This document shows, one piece after another, positions 14,817-23,527 of a stretch of 64,000 bases of DNA; within the stretch, counting starts at the first letter, position 1; every line of letters begins with the position of its first letter. Made by a program: the position numbers and the translations under genes. Source of the DNA: JAEUMD01 sp050250815 (GTDB lineage: Bacteria; Pseudomonadota; Alphaproteobacteria; Rhizobiales; Hyphomicrobiaceae); contig JBFWNY010000019.1 in the NCBI GenBank assembly GCA_050250815.1, forward strand, positions 6,174 to 70,173. Direction: 5' to 3'. A model generated the notes under the pieces. It made no database searches. It was not told the origin of the DNA and worked only from the letters and a program-made list of their open reading frames with translations.

Positions 14817-17800
14817 TGGCCACGTTGGCTCTTGCGGCTGTGGGAGCGGCAGTCGGTGGTGCGCTGCTGCCCGCTGGCGTGACCGTGCTGGGCGCCACAC
14901 TGACCGGTGCGGCGATCGGCGCGCAGCTTGGCGCATTCGCGGGCTCGTTCGTCGATCAGGCGCTGATGGGTGGCCTCAGTGGCGGCCAGACATTGCGGGG
15001 TCCTCGCCTGAGCGACCTCCACGTCACGGCCTCGACGGAGGGCGCGCCATTGCCGCGCATCTACGGCCGTGCGCGCCTGGGGGGCCAGATTATTTGGGCC
15101 GATGAGATCGAGGAGCGTTCGAAATCGACATCCACTGGCGGCAAGGGGCTCGGCAGCGGCCCGACAACGGTCACCTACTCCTATTTCGCGAGCTTCGCCG
15201 TGGCGGTCGCCGAGGGCGAGATCACGAGTATCGGGCGCATATGGGCCGACGGCAATGAGCTCGAACTTTCGGACATCGAGTACCGCATTCACGCGGGCAG
15301 CGAGACGCAGGAGCCGGACGAGTTGCTTGTTGCGCGGTTGGGCGCCCAGACCGCGCCGGCGTTCCGCGGCGTTGCCTATATCGTGTTCGAGCGGCTGCCG
15401 CTCAAGGACTTTGGAAATCGCGTGCCGCAGCTGTCGTTCGAAGTGTTCCGTGACGTCGATGGCTTCGGTGCACTGCCGCAGGCTGTGGTGCTCATCCCCG
15501 GATCGGGTGAGTTCGCCCTCAGTCCCACGCGCGTTTCGAGCGGCGCATTTGGAGGGGCAAGCGAGCCACTCAATGTCCACACGGTGCAGGGCGGCACCGA
15601 CTGGGCCGTGTCGCTCGACCAGATGCAACAGGCGCTGCCGAGTGTGCAGAACGTGTCGCTCGTGGTGAGCTGGTTCGGCACGGACCTGCGTGCGGCACAC
15701 TGTCAGATACGGCCCGGTGTGGATGCCGGCGAGAAGGTGACCTTTCCACAGCAATGGGGTGTTGGGGGCGTGTCCCGGAGCGGGGCCCACCTCATCAGTC
15801 AGATAGAAGGGCGGCCGAGCTATGGCGGTACGCCGTCCGACAGCACGGTGATCGCGGCGATCGCCGACCTCAAGGCGCGCGGATATCAGGTCACGCTCAC
15901 GCCGTTTGTGCTGATGGACATTCCCCCCGGCAACGGATCGCCCGATCCATATTCGGGTGCTTCATCGCAGCCGAGCTACCCGTGGCGCGGGCGCATTACC
16001 TGCGATCCGGCGCCCGGGACAAGCGACACCGTCGACAGCACCGCTGCTGCGGCGACACAGATCAGCAATCTTGTCGGCGGTGCACAGCCCGGCGACTTCT
16101 CGATCGCGGGCGGTGAAGTGAACTATTCTGGCCCCGCCGAGTGGAGCTTCCGTCGCATGGTGCTGCATTACGCGCACCTTGCCGTGGCCGCTGGTGGCGT
16201 CGACACGTTTGTCATCGGCACGGAGCTGCGCGGACTGACATGGGTGCGCAGTGGGCCGGGAACCTATCCGTTCGTCGCGGCACTTGCCGATCTTGCAAAC
16301 GATGTCCGAGCCGTGCTCGGTCCTGCGACGAAGATCACGTATGCCGCCGACTGGTCGGAGTACTTTGGCCATCAACCGGGCGATGGTTCGGGCGATCTCT
16401 ACTTCCACCTCGATCCGCTGTGGTCTTCCGCTTCGATCGATGCGGTGGGAATCGACCTCTACTGGCCATTGAGCGACTGGCGTGACGGATTTGATCACCT
16501 GGATGCGCTGGGTGGTGCGCGGTCGATCTACGATCTTGGCTATCTAGCGGGCAATGTAGCGGGCGGGGAAGGTTTCGACTGGTACTATGCGAGTGCGGCC
16601 GATCGCGACGGCCAGATTCGCACGCCGGTCACGGATGGCGCTCACGGGAAGCCGTGGGTCTACCGCTACAAGGACGTGAAGTCCTGGTGGTCCGAGCAGC
16701 ATTTCGACCGTCCGGGCGGAACGGAGAGTGCGACGCCGACGTCTTGGGTGCCGCAGTCGAAACCCGTGTGGTTCATGGAGATCGGCTGCCCCGCAGTCGA
16801 CAAGGGTGCCAACCAGCCCAACGTGTTCGTCGATCCCAAGAGCAGCGAGAATGCGTTGCCGTACTACTCGAGTGGCGACCGTGACGACCTGATGCAGCGC
16901 GCCTACCTGTCGGCGCTGATGGGGGCATTCGATCCCGATTCGGAACACTACGTGGCCGAGTCCAATCCTGCGTCAGCGATCTATGCCGGCCGCATGGTCG
17001 ATACGTCGCGCATGTATGTCTACTGCTGGGACGCGCGACCCTTCCCCGCCTTCCCCGGCAACGGCGACATCTGGGGCGACGGCGCCAACTGGCGGCTCGG
17101 ACACTGGCTCAACGGCCGCACATCGAGCGTCGGTCTTTCGGCCCTGATCGAGCGCATGATGTCGGATTTCGAATTTTCCGACTTCGATGCACGTCAACTC
17201 GACGGCATCGTGTCGGGTTATGTGGTCGATCGGGTCATGTCGTTGCGCGATGCGCTTCAACCGCTGACCCTCGGTTGGTTCTTCGATGGTGCCGAGAGCG
17301 GAGGCACCATCGTGTTCCGCCATCGCGGCGGCGTCTCGGACATTGTCGACCTGACAATCGATGATCTCGTGGAAGAGCGCGCCGACGATCCGTTGCTGAC
17401 GCTCGTGCGCGGTCAGGAAACCGAGATGCCCCGGTCAGCCAAAGTGGCCTACATCGGCGGCGAGGACGACTACCGCCAGCAAGTCGCGGAATCACGGCGC
17501 CTGATCGGCGGAACGATCCGTGTATCTCAAGCCGAGCTGCCTGTCGTGCTCGAAGCAGAGCTGGCGGGGCGCATCGCTGACACTTGGCTACACGAGATTT
17601 GGAGCGCACGGGAGAGGGTAACGCTCTCGCTGCCACCCTCGCGCCTTGCGCTGGAGCCGGGCGATGCCGTGCGCTTGGAGACCGAGGCGGGAACCCGTCT
17701 GCTGCGCGTGACCGAGGTCGCCGATCGCGGTTCGCGGCGGCTCGAGGCGCGTTCACTCGATACGAGCATCTATAGGGCTGCACCGGCTGCCGTTCGCCCT

Positions 17801-18766
17801 GGCGCAGATCCCGTCGAGGGAGTTGCCGGACCTGCGCTGTTGCATTTCGTGGATCTGCCGTTGCTTCGCGGAGACGAGAAGCCCGAAGCGCTTTATGCCG
17901 CCGCACGGCAGACGCCGTGGGCGGGCGGCGTGGCCGTCTACCGTTCGCCGGAGGAGTCCGGCTTCGCGCTAGCGACGATCGTAACTACACCCGCGACAAT
18001 CGGCGAGACGCTGTCGCCGCTCGGGCTGGGGCCAGAGGGCCGGATGGACTTGGCAACACGATTGATCGTGCGTATCGCCGGCGAGCCACTTTCTTCACTA
18101 ACGCGCCTGCAGATGCTGTCGGGCCGCAATGCGATCGCGGTGAGGTCCAGTGCCGGGCTTTGGGAGGTTCTACAGTTCGAGAGCGCGGAGCTTATGGCGC
18201 CCGAGACGTATGAGTTGTCCGGCTTGCTGCGCGGGCAGGCCGGGACGAGCGACGCGATGGAGGCCGGCGCCGCGGCCGGCTCCGCGCTCGTCGTGCTTGA
18301 CGAGGCACTCGCGTCATTGCCGACGACGATCGATGATATCGGTCTGGCATACCGCTGGCGCTATGGGCCAGCCAGCCGGGCGATCGGCGACGATAGCTAC
18401 GCCGAGACGGTCCATGCATCAGCGGGCCGCGGCTTCAAGCCGTACGCGCCGGTGCACGTGCGTGGATGGCGTGATCCGGTGGGGGCTGGCGACTTGCAGC
18501 TGACATGGGTGCGTCGAACGCGGATCGGTGGCGACAGTTGGGATGTGGCGGAAGTGCCCTTGGGTGAAGAGGGCGAGGCGTATGAGGTGGACATTCTCGA
18601 CGGCCCGACAGTTGTGAGGACGTTGAGTTCGAGCACGGCTCAGGTTGTCTACGCTGCATCGGATCAGATTGACGATTTTGGCGCGCCGCAGCCCAGCTGC
18701 CAGGTGCGCGTCTACCAGATGAGTGGCCTGCTCGGCCGTGGCTGCGGCCGCAACGCCACCGTCTGA
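14816..18766 (+). CDS. GTA host-specificity / megatron tail tip protein (g15)
   Basis: A 1316-residue tail tip protein. A Gly/Ala-rich hydrophobic N-terminus (about residues 1-45, AAVGAAVGGALLPAG) probably inserts into a membrane. The beta-rich tail region follows, with PRLSDLHVTASTEGAPLPRIYGRARLGGQIIW. A GTA TIM-barrel-like domain lies at about 390-730 (FVIGTELRGLTW, DAVGIDLYWPLSDWRDG, WFMEIGCPAVDKGANQPN). A phage tail domain comes next (VSGYVVDRVMSLRDALQPL), then fibronectin-like C-terminal segments. In RcGTA this protein binds the receptor and ejects DNA. The ATG shares a base with the g14 stop. Confidence 0.94.
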   Translation: MATLALAAVGAAVGGALLPAGVTVLGATLTGAAIGAQLGAFAGSFVDQALMGGLSGGQTLRGPRLSDLHVTASTEGAPLPRIYGRARLGGQIIWADEIEERSKSTSTGGKGLGSGPTTVTYSYFASFAVAVAEGEITSIGRIWADGNELELSDIEYRIHAGSETQEPDELLVARLGAQTAPAFRGVAYIVFERLPLKDFGNRVPQLSFEVFRDVDGFGALPQAVVLIPGSGEFALSPTRVSSGAFGGASEPLNVHTVQGGTDWAVSLDQMQQALPSVQNVSLVVSWFGTDLRAAHCQIRPGVDAGEKVTFPQQWGVGGVSRSGAHLISQIEGRPSYGGTPSDSTVIAAIADLKARGYQVTLTPFVLMDIPPGNGSPDPYSGASSQPSYPWRGRITCDPAPGTSDTVDSTAAAATQISNLVGGAQPGDFSIAGGEVNYSGPAEWSFRRMVLHYAHLAVAAGGVDTFVIGTELRGLTWVRSGPGTYPFVAALADLANDVRAVLGPATKITYAADWSEYFGHQPGDGSGDLYFHLDPLWSSASIDAVGIDLYWPLSDWRDGFDHLDALGGARSIYDLGYLAGNVAGGEGFDWYYASAADRDGQIRTPVTDGAHGKPWVYRYKDVKSWWSEQHFDRPGGTESATPTSWVPQSKPVWFMEIGCPAVDKGANQPNVFVDPKSSENALPYYSSGDRDDLMQRAYLSALMGAFDPDSEHYVAESNPASAIYAGRMVDTSRMYVYCWDARPFPAFPGNGDIWGDGANWRLGHWLNGRTSSVGLSALIERMMSDFEFSDFDARQLDGIVSGYVVDRVMSLRDALQPLTLGWFFDGAESGGTIVFRHRGGVSDIVDLTIDDLVEERADDPLLTLVRGQETEMPRSAKVAYIGGEDDYRQQVAESRRLIGGTIRVSQAELPVVLEAELAGRIADTWLHEIWSARERVTLSLPPSRLALEPGDAVRLETEAGTRLLRVTEVADRGSRRLEARSLDTSIYRAAPAAVRPGADPVEGVAGPALLHFVDLPLLRGDEKPEALYAAARQTPWAGGVAVYRSPEESGFALATIVTTPATIGETLSPLGLGPEGRMDLATRLIVRIAGEPLSSLTRLQMLSGRNAIAVRSSAGLWEVLQFESAELMAPETYELSGLLRGQAGTSDAMEAGAAAGSALVVLDEALASLPTTIDDIGLAYRWRYGPASRAIGDDSYAETVHASAGRGFKPYAPVHVRGWRDPVGAGDLQLTWVRRTRIGGDSWDVAEVPLGEEGEAYEVDILDGPTVVRTLSSSTAQVVYAASDQIDDFGAPQPSCQVRVYQMSGLLGRGCGRNATV

Positions 18767-18794
18767 ACTACTTCCACCGACAAGGATCGATGTG

Positions 18795-20189
18795 ATGCGG
18801 CAGCCCGACTGGCTCGGCGAGGCTTGGAAGGAGTTTGGCGTCGCAGAGGTCAAGGGCGCGCGCCACAATGGCCGCATCCTCGCCATGTTCAAGGACGCGG
18901 GACATCCCGAGATCGTCAATGACGAGGTTGCGTGGTGTGCCGCGTTTTTGGGTGCGTGCGTCGAGCGCAGCGGCCACCGCGGCACACGATCGCTTTTGGC
19001 GCGATCCTACCTCAACTGGGGCGTGGCAATCGATACACCGCACGTTGGGGCCATAGCGGTACTGAGTCGGGGTGCCGATCCAGCGCTCGGTCACGTGGGC
19101 TTCGTGGTCGGCGAGGCCGATGGGCGGCTCTATATCCTCGGTGGCAATCAGTCCAATCGCGTATCGGTCGCAGCGTTTGATCGGTCGAGACTGCTCGGCT
19201 TGCGATGGCCCCAGGGAGCCTCGGCATCAGACGCCGATACCGCGGCGGAGCCATCAGATGCTGATGGGCCGGAAGCAACGGCCGTCGAGACGGAAGGGCC
19301 GCAGGCTGGAGACCCTCAGTTTCAGAGCGCTCTCGAACACGTCCTCGAAATGGAAGGTGGCTATTCCGACGATCCCCACGATCCGGGTGGGCCAACCAAC
19401 AAGGGCATAACGATCGGTGTCTTCGCGCGCTGGATCGGTGAGCCGATCAACGAGCAGTCGCGCAACCGGCTCGTGTCGCGGTTGAAGCGGATCCCCGACG
19501 CGATGGTGAGGGAGATCTATTGGACACGCTATTGGATGCCGGCTGGCTGCGGCCAGTTTGCCCGCGCACTCGCGTTCATGCACTTCGACACGGCGGTCAA
19601 TCACGGCGTCGGCAGCGCAATCCGGATGCTGCAGCAAGCCGCCGAGGTCACGGTGGACGGCGAGATCGGCCCCGAAACACGCGGCGCGATTCATGCTGCC
19701 GACACCATCGCATTGCTGGTCCGCTATGCCGAAATCCGCCGTCAGAGATACCGTTCGCTGAAGCACTTCTGGCGCTTCGGACGTGGCTGGCTTCGGCGTG
19801 TGGATGTCACACTCACCCGGGCATCGGCGCTCCAGAAGGATCCGCCAGATGCCGGCGAAGATGCGACAGGCAACGCAAGGCAACAGGCCTCTGACAGTGG
19901 AAAGGGAATTGACACCATGGCGACCAACTCGACGCCGGGAACCGGCAAGTGGTGGGGCGAGTCGTTGACGATCTGGGGTGTGATCGTGACGACGCTGGCA
20001 ACTGTGCTGCCGGCAATCGGCCCCATTATCGGCATCGACATCTCAGGCGAGATGGTGCGTCAGCTCGGCCAACAGGTTGCCGAGGTGGTGCAGGCGATCG
20101 GCGGAATTGCGGGAACCTTCATGGCAATCTGGGGGCGCGTGCGCGCTACCGTGCCGATCGAGCGCCGCATCGTTTCGCTGCGGCTTTGA
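18795..20189 (+). CDS. Fused GTA lysis protein: CHAP-like peptidase, GH108 lysozyme, PG-binding, holin-like tail
   Basis: A 464-residue multidomain protein in one frame; AAGGA lies 8 bases before the ATG at 18795. Domain 1 (about 1-140) is TIGR02594/CHAP-like with EVAWCAAFLGACVE (Cys48) and GHVGFV (His100). An acidic linker follows (about 141-172). Domain 2 (about 175-265) is GH108 lysozyme with MEGGYSDDPHDPGGPTNKGIT (likely catalytic Glu187). Then comes a peptidoglycan-binding 3 domain (TVDGEIGPETRGAI, about 287-300). The C-terminus (375-464) is holin-like, with a membrane segment (LTIWGVIVTTLATVLPAIGP) and a second hydrophobic helix (AEVVQAIGGIAGTFMAIWG). In RcGTA the endolysin and holin are separate genes away from the cluster. 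It probably releases particles by lysis. Confidence 0.85.
   Translation: MRQPDWLGEAWKEFGVAEVKGARHNGRILAMFKDAGHPEIVNDEVAWCAAFLGACVERSGHRGTRSLLARSYLNWGVAIDTPHVGAIAVLSRGADPALGHVGFVVGEADGRLYILGGNQSNRVSVAAFDRSRLLGLRWPQGASASDADTAAEPSDADGPEATAVETEGPQAGDPQFQSALEHVLEMEGGYSDDPHDPGGPTNKGITIGVFARWIGEPINEQSRNRLVSRLKRIPDAMVREIYWTRYWMPAGCGQFARALAFMHFDTAVNHGVGSAIRMLQQAAEVTVDGEIGPETRGAIHAADTIALLVRYAEIRRQRYRSLKHFWRFGRGWLRRVDVTLTRASALQKDPPDAGEDATGNARQQASDSGKGIDTMATNSTPGTGKWWGESLTIWGVIVTTLATVLPAIGPIIGIDISGEMVRQLGQQVAEVVQAIGGIAGTFMAIWGRVRATVPIERRIVSLRL
19917..20189 (+). CDS. Possible separate holin from an internal in-frame start
   Basis: Inside the fused lysis gene, AAAGGGAA (19901-19908) lies about 8 bases before an in-frame ATG at 19917. 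Initiation there would give a 90-residue protein with one clear and one weaker membrane helix and a basic C-terminus (RATVPIERRIVSLRL), which is the layout of a small holin. Without it, the membrane part would stay tethered to the cytoplasmic enzymes. It is an inferred second product of one frame; only expression data can settle it. Confidence 0.4.
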   Translation: MATNSTPGTGKWWGESLTIWGVIVTTLATVLPAIGPIIGIDISGEMVRQLGQQVAEVVQAIGGIAGTFMAIWGRVRATVPIERRIVSLRL

Positions 20190-20250
20190 ACGGCTGCGGG
20201 CGGTGCAGCGTTCAGCCGCGGTTCAGCGGCGGTGGTCCAAAGTATCAATC

Positions 20251-20574
20251 ATGAAAAGCACGATCTTTCGCGTCAGTCGCCTTGTGATGACCGCCTTGGC
20301 GTTCGTCTCGCCCGCATTCTGGACTGGCCCCACGCACGCCGCCGATGAGGCTTGCATCGACGACTGGTCGAGGGCCTCGCGGATCGTGAGCAAGGAAGGT
20401 TTGGTCTCCGTGGAGACGCTATCCGCCGTGGCCGGTCCACACCTGGGGGGCGCCATCGTGAGGACGACGCTGTGCCGTGCCGGGGAACGCTATGTCTACC
20501 GGCTGTTGGTGCGGGATCGTAACGGCAACCTGAGCAAGGTGTCGGTCGACGCAAGTGGACCTCGCGCCAAATAA
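20251..20574 (+). CDS. PepSY-like small periplasmic protein (FeuN-like position)
   Basis: About 107 residues from ATG 20251, with a signal peptide (LVMTALAFVSPAFWTGPTHAA, cleavage near residue 30). The mature part holds IVSKEGLVSVETLSAVAGPHLGG and the C-terminal YVYRLLVRDRNGNLSKVSVDA, which resembles a PepSY domain. It directly precedes a FeuPQ-like two-component system. In Sinorhizobium a small periplasmic protein, FeuN, encoded beside feuPQ restrains the sensor kinase FeuQ; a similar role is inferred here. The family call rests on weak resemblance. Confidence 0.65.
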   Translation: MKSTIFRVSRLVMTALAFVSPAFWTGPTHAADEACIDDWSRASRIVSKEGLVSVETLSAVAGPHLGGAIVRTTLCRAGERYVYRLLVRDRNGNLSKVSVDASGPRAK

Positions 20575-20647
20575 TGCCGTGAGGGCCCGTCGATCGGTTG
20601 GCGTGCGCGCGATGAGCGTACTTCCCAAGGCCGTAAGCACCGGCTAG

Positions 20648-20663
20648 GTTCCCGGTCGGGAAC
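20648..20663. promoter_or_regulatory. Palindrome upstream of the response regulator gene
   Basis: GTTCCCG, a GT spacer and CGGGAAC form a perfect 7-bp inverted repeat, 65 bases before the response regulator start. It has the size and symmetry of an operator, or it could be a small hairpin in the leader. No known site is matched. Confidence 0.35.
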
Positions 20664-20727
20664 AGGCTGCAGCGCCTTCCCTTCGTGTCCATCCAGCACG
20701 AAATCCCAGCGCGAGACCGGAGCCCCC

Positions 20728-21399
20728 GTGAGAGTTCTCGTCGTCGAAGACGATCAGGATTTGAACCGACAGCTCTGCCGGGCGATGTCCGACGCAGGAT
20801 ATGCGGTCGATTCCGCTTCCGACGGCGAGGAGGGGTATCATCTGGGCGATACCGAGCCCTACGATCTCATCATTCTCGATCTCGGCTTGCCCAAGATGGA
20901 CGGGATCTCGGTCCTGGAGCAGTGGCGCCGCTCCGATAGGAACATGCCGGTCATCATACTTACCGCACGCGATCGCTGGAGCGACAAGGTGGCCGGCATG
21001 GATGCCGGTGCCGATGACTATCTGGCAAAGCCGTTCCACATGGAGGAACTGCTGGCGCGTGTCCGCGTTCAGATGCGTCGTGCCACGGGGCATGCCAGCA
21101 ACGAGATCGAAGTCGGGCCGATCCGCCTCGACACGAAGTCGGCGCGCGTCACGTGCGAGGGGCAGCAGATCAAGCTCACGTCGCATGAGTACCGTCTGCT
21201 CTCCTACCTGATGCACCACACCGGCCGCGTGGTCTCCCGCACGGAACTGGTGGAGCACCTCTACGAGCAGGACTTCGACCGCGATTCCAACACGATCGAG
21301 GTATTCATCGGTCGCCTGCGCAAGAAGCTTCCAGCAGACCTGATCCAGACCGTGCGGGGGCTCGGTTACCGCCTCAGCAACGAGCCAGATGCGTCTTAA
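20728..21399 (+). CDS. Response regulator, OmpR/PhoB family (FeuP-like)
   Basis: A 223-residue DNA-binding response regulator. The receiver domain (1-120) has the acidic pocket in VVEDDQD, phosphoacceptor Asp51 in IILDLGLPKMDG and Lys101 in DDYLAKPF. The C-terminal winged helix (about 125-220) has LTSHEYRLLSYLMHH, YEQDFDRDSNTIEVFIGRLRKKL and TVRGLGYRL. It overlaps the kinase gene by 11 bases. Sequence style and the downstream ccm genes fit the rhizobial FeuP/PhoP group, which governs envelope and osmotic functions; the target set here is unknown. Confidence 0.92.
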   Translation: MRVLVVEDDQDLNRQLCRAMSDAGYAVDSASDGEEGYHLGDTEPYDLIILDLGLPKMDGISVLEQWRRSDRNMPVIILTARDRWSDKVAGMDAGADDYLAKPFHMEELLARVRVQMRRATGHASNEIEVGPIRLDTKSARVTCEGQQIKLTSHEYRLLSYLMHHTGRVVSRTELVEHLYEQDFDRDSNTIEVFIGRLRKKLPADLIQTVRGLGYRLSNEPDAS

Positions 21400-22768
21400 C
21401 TCTCTCGCCTTCCGGCTGTTTGCCACGTCCGCGGTGTGGACGCTGATCGTTCTGCCGCTCGCCGGGCTCATCATCTATTCGCTCTACCGCGATGACGTGC
21501 AGGCGAGCTTCGACTCGCAGCTCAAGAAGCTCGTCACGGCCATTGCCATAGATGGCATGTCTGGCACGCAGGCGCCGATCGCCCCGGCCAACAGGTATGA
21601 GCCGCTCTTCGAGGTCACCCACTCGGGATGGTACTGGCAGATCAAGTCGCTCGACGGATCTGCCGAGGAAACGCTCGTGTCGGCCTCGCTCGCCACGGCG
21701 CGGCTGCCGTCTCCTTACGAGCGCAAGTTTCCCACCGACGAAACCGGAACCCGGTGGATGAATATCGAGGGGCCAAATAGCGAGCCGACGCGCATCGTCG
21801 AACTCGTCGATACGCTCGGCCACGAAGACGGCAAGCCCCGCTATTCCATTATCGTGGCAGGGCCGCTGGACTGGCTGGAAGAACTCGTTTCCAACTTCCG
21901 CAATCGGCTGTCGGTGGCTCTGGCCCTGGCGGGCCTGGGCCTCGTTGCGGTCACGCTTTTTCAAGTGCGGTTCGGATTGCTACCGCTCAAGCGCGTGCAG
22001 AGCGGCCTCGCGGCCATCCGATCGGGAGAGGCGGATGCGTTGCACGGTAACGTTCCGGCCGAGATTGCGCCGCTACAGGCGGAACTCAACGCGCTTATCC
22101 AGTCCAACCAAGACATCGTCGACCGCGCGCGTACGCAGGTCGGGAACCTTGCCCATGCGCTGAAGACTCCGCTTGCCGTCATCGTCAACGAGGCAGGGGA
22201 CGAGAAGAGCGGCTTGTCGCAAAAAGTGAGCGAGCAGGCCGCGCTCATGCGCGACTCCATCACGCTCTACCTCGACCGCGCGCGCATGGCCGCCCGCGTC
22301 GGTGTGATCGGGCGTGTAACGCCCGTCGCCGAGGTGACCGAACCGCTGGTGCGGGCGCTGGAGCGCATTTACCGGGAGCGCGGTATCGAGATCGTGCATA
22401 CGGCTGCCGAAGGAGTCCGTTTCCAGGGCGAGAAACACGATCTGGAGGAGATGCTTGGCAACTTGCTCGACAATGCGTGCAAGTGGGCCGCCCGGCGCGT
22501 TTATCTGACCGTCGAAGGTCCATCAGGCGCCGCCACCGATGTGCGACCTATGCTGAAGATCACGGTCGAGGACGATGGGCCCGGGTTGACCGATCAGCAG
22601 CGCGCCCGGATAGGGAAGCGTGGACTGCGGCTGGACGAAACGAAACCGGGCTCTGGGCTCGGCCTTTCAATCGTCAGCGAGATTGTGGGTATGTACCGCG
22701 GCAATCTCGGTCTCGAGGCTTCGCGGCACGGTGGTCTTCTGGCCCGCCTGGAGCTGCCGGGCGTCTAA
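21389..22768 (+). CDS. Sensor histidine kinase (FeuQ/PhoQ-like)
   Basis: A 459-residue membrane kinase. It has an N-terminal helix (about 10-33), a periplasmic sensor domain of about 140 residues and a second helix near 178-196 (LALAGLGLVAVTLFQVRFG). Then come a HAMP-like region, the phosphoacceptor box NLAHALKTPLAV and an ATPase domain with NLLDNACKW, DDGPGL and GSGLGLSIVSEIV. It overlaps its regulator gene by 11 bases. The periplasmic domain could be contacted by the PepSY-like protein encoded two genes upstream, which is inference. Confidence 0.92.
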   Translation: MRLNSLAFRLFATSAVWTLIVLPLAGLIIYSLYRDDVQASFDSQLKKLVTAIAIDGMSGTQAPIAPANRYEPLFEVTHSGWYWQIKSLDGSAEETLVSASLATARLPSPYERKFPTDETGTRWMNIEGPNSEPTRIVELVDTLGHEDGKPRYSIIVAGPLDWLEELVSNFRNRLSVALALAGLGLVAVTLFQVRFGLLPLKRVQSGLAAIRSGEADALHGNVPAEIAPLQAELNALIQSNQDIVDRARTQVGNLAHALKTPLAVIVNEAGDEKSGLSQKVSEQAALMRDSITLYLDRARMAARVGVIGRVTPVAEVTEPLVRALERIYRERGIEIVHTAAEGVRFQGEKHDLEEMLGNLLDNACKWAARRVYLTVEGPSGAATDVRPMLKITVEDDGPGLTDQQRARIGKRGLRLDETKPGSGLGLSIVSEIVGMYRGNLGLEASRHGGLLARLELPGV

Positions 22769-22906
22769 GAGTGTGTATCCGCCGCGAGGTGGCCCGTTCA
22801 GTCCCCACTTTTGACAGAATCAGGCGCAATTTCGGATCGTGGTTAACTATACGCTGCCGTCCCAAGAGCATGATGGGGCGCAGCTGACGATCGGAACCCG
22901 AACCGG

Positions 22907-23374
22907 ATGCGCATCTTTCTCCTTCAGCTCATCGCGATCATCGGTGCGGCCCTTGCCGGTTGCAGCGGCGACCGCATGACCAACGCGGATACCGGGCTGT
23001 TGGCCGGAGCCGCCGCTGGCGGCATCATCGGCAACCAGATCGGCCGCGGACCCGGACGGGGTGCCGCAACCCTGGTCGGCGCATTCGTCGGCGGTATCGT
23101 CGGGCATGAGATCGGCAGGTCGCTGGACGAGGAAGACCGCTATATGGCCCGTGAGGCTGAACTCGACGCTTTGGAGCGGGGGCATTCGGGCTCTGCTCGC
23201 TCGTGGCGCAATGCCGAGACGGGGCATTACGGTGAGGTGGTGCCGAGCCGGCCGTATAAGCGCGGGGCGACCGATTGCCGCGATTATACCCACACCATCT
23301 ATATAGATGGGCGTCCGCGCACTATGCGGGGTACGGCGTGCCGCAATGGCGACGGTACGTGGAGTGCTGCTTAA
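22907..23374 (+). CDS. Glycine-zipper surface lipoprotein (17-kDa antigen type)
   Basis: A 155-residue lipoprotein. The lipobox is ALAGC with the lipidated Cys at residue 19. A glycine-zipper 2TM domain follows (LLAGAAAGGIIGNQIG and ATLVGAFVGGIVGHEIG, about 31-67), as in the rickettsial 17-kDa antigen and SlyB families. The C-terminal half ends with CRDYTHTIYIDGRPRTMRGTACRNGDGTW, a common outer-membrane repeat motif. A TTGACA lies at 22811, but no convincing -10 follows it. It sits between feuQ-like and ccmI genes. Confidence 0.85.
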   Translation: MRIFLLQLIAIIGAALAGCSGDRMTNADTGLLAGAAAGGIIGNQIGRGPGRGAATLVGAFVGGIVGHEIGRSLDEEDRYMAREAELDALERGHSGSARSWRNAETGHYGEVVPSRPYKRGATDCRDYTHTIYIDGRPRTMRGTACRNGDGTWSAA

Positions 23375-23527
23375 GCGCCGGCCGTCCTCATCCTCGGACG
23401 TGAGGCGGTAGCGCCGATGGGCCGCCAGGAGCCCTTGCCAGCCGACCTTGCGCAACCTATTCCACCCACATCCGAGGTATCGCGGCGGCCGGCCGAGCAG
23501 TGGCCCCTCAAGGAAGGCGCGCAAATC

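Noticed and set aside
4182..20189. An ordinary prophage
   Set aside because: No integrase, excisionase, repressor, replication genes, tRNA target or flanking direct repeats were seen, and the gene families are those of gene transfer agents.
22811..22839. Promoter before the glycine-zipper lipoprotein gene
   Set aside because: TTGACA is present at 22811, but at 17 bases the downstream hexamer is GGATCG, a poor -10, so I did not list it.
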